64,000 nt of DNA. Origin: Gymnopus androsaceus JB14. Lineage: Eukaryota; Basidiomycota; Agaricomycetes; Agaricales; Omphalotaceae. The translations under genes and the position numbers were made by a program. Below the pieces are notes generated by a model. That model made no database searches, was not told the origin of the DNA, and saw only the letters and a list, made by a program, of their open reading frames with translations. The stretch spans positions 61,609 to 125,608 of the forward strand of contig ML769589.1 of the NCBI GenBank assembly GCA_009733575.1. The letters are read 5' to 3'. This document shows, one piece after another, positions 56,418 through 64,000 of the stretch (the stretch's first letter is position 1; the number at the start of each line of letters is the position of its first letter).

Positions 56418-56482
56418 ATTGTCCATTTTTGACAATGTTCATATCTTTCTGATTTACCAATGTGCTGTTCTGTCTTTGTTAT

Positions 56483-56582
56483 GGGCACATGGTGTAGTTG
56501 GTTATCACATCCGCTTAGCATCATCTGGGTTCACACAAAAATGTTATGCGGGGGGTGCTGGGTTCAATTCCCAGTGTGTCCA
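56483..56582 (+). tRNA. tRNA-Ala (anticodon AGC) with a 26-base intron
   Basis: Acceptor arm GGGCACA pairs with TGTGTCC (one G-U), followed by discriminator A at 56582. The D-arm region is TGGTGTAGTTGGTTATCACA, containing the A-box. The anticodon stem TCCGC pairs with GCGGG around the loop TTAGCAT, giving anticodon AGC. The T-arm is CTGGGTTCAATTCCCAG (B-box). An intron, TCATCTGGGTTCACACAAAA plus ATGTTA, occupies 56521-56546, directly after position 37 as usual for nuclear tRNA introns. Mature length is 74 before CCA addition. Transcribed by RNA polymerase III. Confidence 0.92.
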
Positions 56583-57268
56583 TGCTTGCGAATCAATTGA
56601 ATTACAGCTTTTTCTTTTATTTAATCTCGGTACCCATCTTAATCTCCAATAACTAACACTGTAACCACACAGTTATCAAATATTTGGCAGCAAGCTTCTA
56701 CCAACTAGAGCAAAGATTTGGATGACAACCTCTCGCTGATATGTAAGACTCCATAAAACATTTCGTGTTTCCTTTCTTTACTGTGAACGAATGCACCGCT
56801 TTTAAGTAGATAGCTGTATCGCATCAAGTTTCAAATATGGGTCCGGGTGGGTCGGAGATACGTATGTACATATGTATATATATGTTGTAGGCGTAGTAGG
56901 AGAGGATGTAGGATACATACAGGATAGAGAGAGAGAGAGAGAAGGTGAGGTTGGATGAAAAGGGATCTACTAAGTATGTACTTGTGCGTGTATGAGTGGG
57001 TGAGTGCGGTGCGGTGCGTACGGATGATGATGATGTGCATTATTGAGAGGAGCGAAACATGAAGAAGGGGACATGAGGTTATCATTATTTATGCATGGAT
57101 GCTACGAATGGAGGAATGAGGCGGAGGAAGAATGAAGGATGCAGGAGTAGTAGAAGTAATCAGTTAGTAGATTAAATGGAGCAGAATCATATTGAATGGC
57201 ATATTTCGACTGCGGAGCAGTCAGCCCGAGTTCAAACGCGACACAAAAAAAGAGCTTACCGAGCACCG
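56583..57268. other. spacer with simple repeats
   Basis: About 690 bases between the tRNA and the Cdh1 3' end. It contains a (GA)n tract near 56925-56942, a TATGTATATATATG run near 56872 and short GATGAT repeats near 57022. No gene is seen. Confidence 0.5.
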
Positions 57269-59137
57269 CTACCGGATAAGCTTCCCATAGTCCAACCGAC
57301 TATCCCGCTCTCTTTCGCTCGACTCCTTTTTCGGAAAAGCATTCCAGAACCGTAAAGTCTCATCACCCGCACCAGTGACGATAGTCTCGCCATCGGGACT
57401 CATGGCCAGGTACAAGACACGGTTGGTATGTCCCGTTAACGAAGCGACCATATCGAGAGTCGGGTATTTCCAGATGCATATTTGGTTTTGGGCAGTGGTG
57501 GAGGAGAAGCCGTGCGTGGAGACGAGTTCGTGTGATGTCAATGACCAGATAAGGTTGCATACCTAGCAGAATATGAGAACGGGTCAGAGATAGAAGGAAA
57601 CAACGCACCTGGCTTCCAGTATCAAGCTCATTAAGCATAGTCCCCGTCGCAGTATTCCAAAACCTGATATGCTTGTCCTGAGTCCCACCTCCGGTAGCAA
57701 GAACACCAGAAACATGAGGGTCCCATGCCAACGCCTTGACGGCCGCCGTATGCTCATGAAACTTCCACAACGGAATATCTCCAGGCCCACCATCCTCCAT
57801 GATAACCCCCGGCACTGGCCTCCCTGCATTCGGTAACCCCGCCGCCGCACGTTTGGACCCGCGTAAATCCCATATACAGACTTTGTTGTCGTTACCCCCG
57901 CTAGCTAGACTCGCAGACGCAGGGCCTCCGTCACCGCTCCATTTGAGACCGCAGACTTCCTGTTTGTGTCCCTGGCACCGCTTGAATGGGCGCGTATCAG
58001 GTTCACGGACGTCGCGGTGATGAACCATCCGATCGCGGGAGCCAGAGGAGAGAATATGAGAGTTCCAGGCAATAGCGCCGATTCGTTGGCTGTGTGCATT
58101 AGGGTAGGAACGTAGAGGTTGGAGCGTAACTGCGTCGTAGACGTGCAGTGTCCCTGAAAGGGTCCCGACCGCGAGAGTGGAGCCCTATGGATACGACCTT
58201 AGTTTGCGTCGTTAATGAATTCCAAGGCAACATACCTTTTGAACCCAGGATACCGAGCTAATAGTGTCTTTCGTGTCAGCAAGATCGCAAAGTTTGGAAA
58301 CAGCAGCGTTGTGAGCGGTCCAAAGATACACGCAGGAACCTAGTCCAACACCTAGTACATTGGTGCTCGACCAGTCGACTAGATTGAGATAAAAATCTTC
58401 CGCTAGTTCTGGCGCATCGAGCACACGGTACGGCGTCTTACAAACGCTCCGTAGCTGACGGCGGGGGCTTTCGAGTAGCTGACGACTCTGGGCCCGTACT
58501 GGGCTCATTGAATAGGCCTCATCAGTAGGAGTATCGAGCCGACGAGAAGGAGTGCTGGGATTGGAGTGTGAGGGTGAGCTGTAGGCGAATAAACGGCGCC
58601 GAGTGGGAGTAGAGGGCGGAACAGCAGCCGAAGTTGAAGCGACCGGGGGACGGGTAGGTGAAGAAGGCCTATGAGGCGAAGGAGGAGTGACTTCTGTGTG
58701 TAATATCGAAGAGAATAGAGCATTGGCTTGTTCTACAGCAACAATTAGTTGGAGAAAATCAACAAAGATATGAAAATCAACGTACCTTTCAACGCGTCAG
58801 ATTCCGAGGGAATTATTCTATTCTTCTTTGAAGGAGTAGAAGGATCTTGTTCCATAAGATGATAGGAAGTGCGCATATCGCCTGTATCCCTCGAGGGCAC
58901 AAATCTATCCCCATAATCTCTTGCAACTCTCGGCTGATCAACTGGTGAATCCGGTCCGCCGCTGCTGTCACTGCTCGTCGTTGGCCGCGAGTCCAACGAA
59001 GGGGTTGATGAGCCTGCAGAGGACACGCCAAAAATTGGATTTATCCGTTGCCGATTTCTCCGTGGCGTATCCTCGTCGTTTTCCAGCTGAGAAGCGCGCA
59101 AACGCTTGCCAAAAGGCGAGTTTTTCAATCCAGACAT
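57269..59137 (-). CDS. CDH1: APC/C activator Cdh1 / Fizzy-related
   Basis: Start MSGLKNSPFGKRLRASQLEN at 59137. The C-box region reads DRFVPSRDTGDMRTSYHL. Before the propeller comes a Ser/Thr/Pro-rich stretch with many CDK-type sites (SPVR, TPSR, TPTR), then the Fizzy-family motif RSVCKTPYRVLDAPELAEDF and YLNLVDWSSTNVLGVGL. Seven WD repeats follow, among them GSRDRMVHHRDVR, LKWSGDGG...LASGGNDN, WDPHVSGVLATGGGTQDK, NQICIWKYPTLDMVASLTGH and IVTGAGDETLRFWN. The protein ends with Leu-Ile-Arg, the IR tail that binds the APC/C, stop at 57269. Cdh1 directs ubiquitination of mitotic cyclins in late mitosis and G1. About five short introns; no lesion noticed. Confidence 0.95.
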
Positions 59138-59536
59138 GATATAGATGGGTTTTAGAGCAGAAATTTGGGTAGAATCAGTGGAGGACAAGCATATAGGATG
59201 GTGGTTTATACCAGAAACGCGTCCGTCAAAAAATATCTCACGGTCCAACTGTCCACGTGAAACGTGGAAAATACAACAAACCTCGTCCCGCGACGTTCCT
59301 CAAATAATTCAATCCTCATTATCGTCCGATGATGATCAGACAAAAGCGCTTTGACCAAGGGTCCCAAATTTGGAAATCACCGCGACAGAACAATGACTCT
59401 CGCCTTCATTGTTCGACTCATAAGGTATATATACATGCTAGATGAGAAATGTACATGCGTTGACCGTAGATATCGTGCGTGCATAAATAACCAAGAATAG
59501 TGTCATATATCCTGCATCGCCCTGCATCCTTCATCC
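59138..59536. other. intergenic spacer
   Basis: About 400 bases between two minus-strand genes, including the Cdh1 promoter. TATATATAC near 59426 is the only TATA-like element. Confidence 0.4.
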
Positions 59537-61199
59537 CTAGTAAATATCATCGTCTTGCTGAAAAGACACATCAAGATCTTCTTCATCCTCAACAACAAGC
59601 CTCAACTTCGACTCTGGTCCAATACCCGCCCTTCCCACGGAATCATCAACATCGCAGGGGAATAACTGCTCCACCTTTCCATCGGGGTCCATGGAATCTT
59701 CGTCGTCGACTTCGAGGACCTGTTTAAGCTGTGCGCTACATGAAATACATATTAGCCAAAGATACATACCCCTAGAACAAAATACAGCCTACCGAGTAGG
59801 ATCAATGTTAAAGTTCCTGCAGGCACCAGCGAGCACCTTGCGCAAGGTATGCTTTCGGCGAGTCATGAATTCTGCCCTTTCGTTACCAGGACCGATGATG
59901 GTAATCTTGAAACGGGGATCCTGGTCCGACGACTGCGACTGCTGAATCTGACTTGGCTCCTCGGGAACAGCGGTCGCGGATTGACTTTGGGTTAAAGCAT
60001 CTATTTGTGAGAGCAAAGCAGATTGGCGGACAGTAGACGCTGAACCAGCGGTACCAAGTTTCTCCTTCTTAACAGTGACCGAGGCTTCTGCATTCATAGT
60101 GCTCGATTCACCGCGTTTGTTATGAGTAGCTTTGGCGCCTTTGGGGGCTAAACTAAAAAGTCAGAATACAAAGACGAAGAATGATCACACGAGTTGCACT
60201 CACTTTTCCCGAAAACATCTTCCTCATCTTCATCCCGTTCCGGCGCTTTCGGCAATTCCTCAATATCCTCCCACTCGCTGGAGCTGTTCTTCTTGGTAAG
60301 AACGGGAGCTTTCTCGGACTTGATAGGCGTAGCCTCAGCCTCCTGCGCATCGACATCGAAAACTTCTGGTTCCGGTTCTTTTGCTTTCCCTTTCGTTTTA
60401 GTTTTCTTCGGCGAGATATGATTATCCACGGGGACATCGTCATTAAACAAGTCGTGTGGATCGACGGATAGAGCTCGAGAGTCTGAACCCGTCGAAGCAG
60501 GTTGGAGATCGGGAGAGAAGGTTTTGGAGGAACCTGAGCTGTTGGATGGGATGAATAAGGGTGGCTTGGATAACGGCTTGGCGGGAGAAAAGGTCCGTGG
60601 TTTTGAAGCTTCACCGCCAGTCGATACAGGAGAAGGCTTTGCTTTGCCTTTGCCTTTGTTGTTAACTATGATTGTCTGGATTTCATCTGTACGAACAAGG
60701 TCAACATGGATTTAGCAGAAAAACCACGTATGTCGCTTACCTTCTTCATCCTCTTCAGCCACTGCACTGGTATCGATTTCCATGTCAGTAGCTTGGTCTA
60801 TGATAGATAGTTAAGATACATCCGAACAAAGCTCATATGAGTCTTACCCTCTCCAGACGCAGGTTCAACTGCAATCAAAACTTCATCAAGATACTGTCTT
60901 ATAAGTGGATATGCTGTATCATCAATCTCAAAACGCTCGCGAGTTTCTCTCGTTGGTGCGCGTGTTTGGAAGATCGGTACAGAATTTGCTGGGATGTTGA
61001 ATTTGCGTTTTACAATGCGTACGAGCTCCTGTGTGGAAGTAGTAAGAAGGGTCCTTCAGCTGTAAGTACTTGGAGGGAAACGTACATTATAGTCTTGGGG
61101 AGTGGCCATTAGCTTTCGTTTGGTGCCATGGGTAAAGACGGTTACGGGAACATTCTCGCCAGTATCGGGATTATTGTCGGATAGAGACTTCCAATGCAT
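59537..61199 (-). CDS. acidic linker protein with beta-grasp-like N- and C-terminal regions
   Basis: Start MHWKSLSDNNPDTGENV at 61199 (an ATG at 61298 is also in frame). The N-terminal region VTVFTHGTKRKLMATPQDYN, joined after an intron to ELVRIVKRKFNIPANSVPIF, has the rhythm of a PB1 or ubiquitin-like fold. A long charged linker carries KSEKAPVLTKKNSSSEWEDI and Lys/Glu blocks, likely disordered and nuclear (TKTKGKAKEPEPE). The C-terminal region FKITIIGPGNERAEFMTRRK, VLAGACRNFNID, VEQLFPCDVDDSVG and ESKLRLVVEDEED again looks like a ubiquitin-like fold, reminiscent of Rad60/Esc2-type SUMO-like domains. The stop is at 59537. I do not recognise a named family, so function is open. About five introns. 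Confidence 0.75.
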
Positions 61200-61388
61200 T
61201 TCAATCGAAGAGTAGATTGGACTGTAGAAACTGGAACTGGATCGACTGTAAGAAGAACAAAAGCAAGTCAACTGTGACGTCGTGACAGGCGCCCACATGT
61301 GACCTGACTTACTTAAGGGCCGGCTCCGAAAAGAAGGGCCTTGTCGTTTCTTTGCTTCCTACTACCACTTGCTAATTCCTCAATCATA
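61200..61388. promoter_or_regulatory. bidirectional promoter region
   Basis: Only about 190 bases separate the divergent starts at 61199 (minus) and 61389 (plus). Promoter elements of both genes must lie here or inside the transcribed parts. GTGACGTCGTGAC near 61273-61285 is an ACGTC-containing candidate site. Confidence 0.4.
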
Positions 61389-63187
61389 ATGCCAGCGAAA
61401 TCTTCTACAAAAGCTATTACTCCCTCCTCTCAACTACGTGAAACCGACCCCTCCTCCGGCAACCGCAAACGTCGAGCTGAAGACGACGATTTCGACGCTT
61501 CAAAATCGCAGATTTACGACGAACACGGTAAAACCAGAAGAATCAATCCTTTCAGTAGGTCACAATAACGTTTTTCTTGGCTCTAATAGCTAATATCATC
61601 GCTACAGAGCTTGCTACGCGTCTACACCCAGATCTCGTCAAGGAGATGGAAGCTTACATCAAACCAGGAGCGATTATGCCCAACTTTGAAATTAGGAAAG
61701 AACTTCAAATCCGATACCAGGTCGATAGGAGGCACCTTTACGACTACTTTCATTCTCGTGGTAGGTTTCATCGTTTTGCCCAAAGGACGTCAACCAACCC
61801 AACTCCACCCCTTCAGGCCTCCGTGTAGGAAAAGAGGATCGTCACAGTAATCTCACCAGGAGCAGGATGGCGAAAGCGAAAGCGTTGGCCCAGACTGAGG
61901 TTGTCAAGGTACCGTCGATGTGGCGAAAGTAGGTATTGCGGTCATCGCTGATTGCCTACTCGCCTAGGAGAATTCAACTCTAAAGCCAGTTAAACGCATC
62001 AAGATAACTCCCGTTAAACGCTCTACCGCTAAACCTGCCACCAAGAAAGCTATCAAGAAATCTACTAGCGAGACTACCGTCGATAATCACGCTCCCGAGC
62101 ACATGATTCAGACCGGGACGGAGAATACGATACTGATGTCGAATACGTCTCTCGCAGTTGAAACCAAGTGCGATACAGGTGACTGTCCGTCAGCCTCTTC
62201 TGACATGAACATCGACGCTGCGGTCGAAAGTCAGCCCTCGTTCCAGAAGGACTCCATCTTGTCGACCTGCGGAGACTTCTTCCAATCACCTCCGCGCAGA
62301 TTCCACGCCGTCAGCGATGTTTCCACAGCAGCAGCATTGGCTGAAATTCCGTCGCCTCTCCTTGAAAACTTTATCCTCTCTGGTCGTTCCACTCCTTCTC
62401 TCATCGACGATACCTCCTCGTCCTCTTGCAAGTCTCCTTCTCCTGCATATGTGCAGCCCCTAGAGAAGAAGAAGAAGGACCATTCTGTCTTTCCGAGTTT
62501 CTCAATCTCCCCGAGGAGCCCTTCATGGATACCGCTCTGGATCGCTCTTTCATGCACGCGCCCTCGATGATTGGTAATCTGTTGTCTTCTCCGGAGCGCA
62601 AGAATATGTACAACCACATCGACACGAGCATCGTATCCAATGGCTCGAGCTTTGCATTGAATGTGGATCGAGTATTCCCAGCAGCGGTGGATAAATCGTT
62701 CTTTGATAGCCTTTTCCCGTCTGTGAGAGTACCGTCTTTTGATTCGTCTTCTTCATTCGACGCGTACCTGGACGCGGTCGTCCACGGATCGCCTTCTCAG
62801 TCGAACAGTGTCCCATCGCGTCTGGTGCCTCAACAGTCACAGCTACTGCCTTCGTCGTCCTCGTCCGGATCGACATCCAGCAGTTTCCAGTGCCTCTCAC
62901 CTTCAGCGTTTTCCAACAACGTCCCGCGACAGTTCACTCCAGGTGACCTTTTGACTTTGGCGTCTGGTCCTGGTCCTGTTGGTCCTGTGGATACTCGGCT
63001 TAACTATGACTATGGTGTTGGTAGGCGCTTCGCACAGGCTAGCACCAGCACTTGCATGTCCACCGTGTCCGCTCCAGCGCAGTCGTCTGCTTATGCAGCG
63101 TACGCTCGTACGAACTATCTATCTTACGCTGTACCGTCTGCGTTACAGAGTCGTGTGGGCTCGGTTTCTATGGAAGGAAGTTTCTAG
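61389..63187 (+). CDS. homeodomain-like regulatory protein, long paralog
   Basis: Exons 61389-61554, 61608-61760, 61817-61908 and 61968-63187. The N-terminus MPAKSSTKAITPSSQLRETD leads to DASKSQIYDEHGKTRRINPF. The folded part has LATRLHPDLVKEMEAYIKPG, then NFEIRKELQIRY and VDRRHLYDYFHSRG with LRVGKEDRHSNLTRSRM. Its length and final helix resemble a homeodomain, so DNA binding is likely. Basic repeats (KPVKRIKITPVKRSTAKPAT) could be a nuclear signal. The long tail is Ser/Pro-rich (SPPRRFHAVSDVS, SGRSTPSLIDDTSS, FDSSSSFDAYLD). One single-base frame change lies between 62400 and 62490; both sides read as coding. Stop 63187. The gene at 42872 is a shorter paralog. Family role is unknown to me. 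Confidence 0.78.
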
Positions 63188-64000
63188 GTATGTAGCTTCG
63201 GTTGCGTGTTTTCCTGACCTGACCAAGTTTTCGTTTTTTCGTACTAGAACTTACACTCGCCGGCAATTCTTAGATTTAGCATGTTCAAGTTAATTTTCAC
63301 TACTTATACTACTTGTTTTCTTACCTACTTAATCGTTTCACAACGCATATCGTATTACCGTTTTGATCTTTCGTTTTTCTTTCCTTTCAGTTTCACCTCT
63401 CCCTCTCTGTCTCGCTCGGATACATATCTCTCAAGGCCTTTGGCCTTCCTCTCTCTCTCTTCTCTCATTTACTCATTCATCATCTGGATCTCGTTCGTTC
63501 TTTCTCGCATGATTTTCGTTTTCAGCATCAGCATCAGGCTTTGGCTTCCGTAGCACGACTCGACTCGACTTTTCATAATCATCATTGTTACCGTGTATGT
63601 ATGTATATTTACACTTGCTCACTCAGAGCAATTCTTTCTTTCTCCTTTTGATCCCGTTACTGTATAGCGTACATATGGTATAGTGTAACCTACGATTCTT
63701 CCGTCATCCTGTTTTTCTTTTCTTTTCATCTCGTTTTATTCCAATGTTGTAAATAGATATGTGTATGTATGATGTATACTTATGGCCCGAGATTGGAACT
63801 GCTGGAAACGAAGGGGATTGTATAAGATACATGCAACTTTGTCCAGTGCCATGTGATTCAGTGCGAAGTATATTTGGAGCAACAAGGAGGCCATTTTCGG
63901 AAAGGACCTTGTTTTGGCTCTATAAGTTGAGAGGTGACATATATGACACAGACTTTTGAACCTGACTCTGACTCTGGTGTTTTATTGCAGAAAGGCTGAC
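63188..64000. other. 3' region, pyrimidine-rich
   Basis: Right end of the window after the last gene. T/C-rich runs (63320-63480) and TATGTATGTATAT repeats near 63595 occur. No gene is supported; the open frames are low-complexity. Confidence 0.45.

Noticed and set aside
57020..57260. Second tRNA suggested by GAGTTCAAACGCG near 57219
   Set aside because: No acceptor or anticodon stem can be formed around it.

Overview
The window reads as nuclear DNA of a filamentous basidiomycete, most likely an agaricomycete. Protein genes carry many short introns of about 45-65 bases with GT-AG ends. Families typical of that group are present: a DUF6535 membrane protein, F-box/leucine-rich proteins, a NACHT-WD40 NLR-like protein, a P450-reductase fusion (CYP505 type), a Zn2Cys6 regulator, and a multi-span membrane protein that I recall as widespread in Agaricomycetes. 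A U2 snRNA gene and an intron-bearing tRNA-Ala are also present. I cannot name the species.

Layout. 0-10 kb: a 5'-partial Ser-rich gene leaving the left edge, a 594-codon multi-span membrane protein, a broken TBC (Rab-GAP) gene lying between two diverged 0.4-kb direct repeats, and a decayed GH76 mannanase. 10-24 kb: DUF6535 protein, a secreted protein of unknown function, an intact 14-TM-type MFS transporter convergent with a Zn2Cys6 regulator, and a small Gly/Ala-rich protein. 24-34 kb: divergent purple acid phosphatase and phosphoesterase/phospholipase-C-type genes, then a 3-hydroxyacyl-CoA dehydrogenase and an FAD monooxygenase on the minus strand. 34-43 kb: two F-box proteins, a Ser/Thr-rich single-pass membrane protein with a tandem-duplicated 3' end, and a small secreted protein. 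43-54 kb: a homeodomain-like gene, the CYP505 fusion, and the NLR. 55-57 kb: U2 snRNA, two inverted-repeat elements, tRNA-Ala. 57-64 kb: the APC/C activator Cdh1/Fzr, an acidic protein with beta-grasp-like ends, and a second homeodomain-like gene paralogous to the one at 43 kb.

How the parts fit. The right end (Cdh1, U2, tRNA) is housekeeping. The middle is accessory: transport, regulation, phosphate or lipid scavenging, oxidation (FAD monooxygenase, acyl-CoA dehydrogenase, CYP505 fatty-acid hydroxylase type) and self/non-self sensing (NLR). A fatty-acid or aromatic catabolic theme is possible but no single pathway is proven by the sequence.

Caution. Many genes that are otherwise well preserved carry one (sometimes two or three) single-base frameshifts, several at homopolymers. 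This looks more like residual assembly error than independent gene death. The TBC and GH76 copies, in contrast, have many lesions and look truly decayed.
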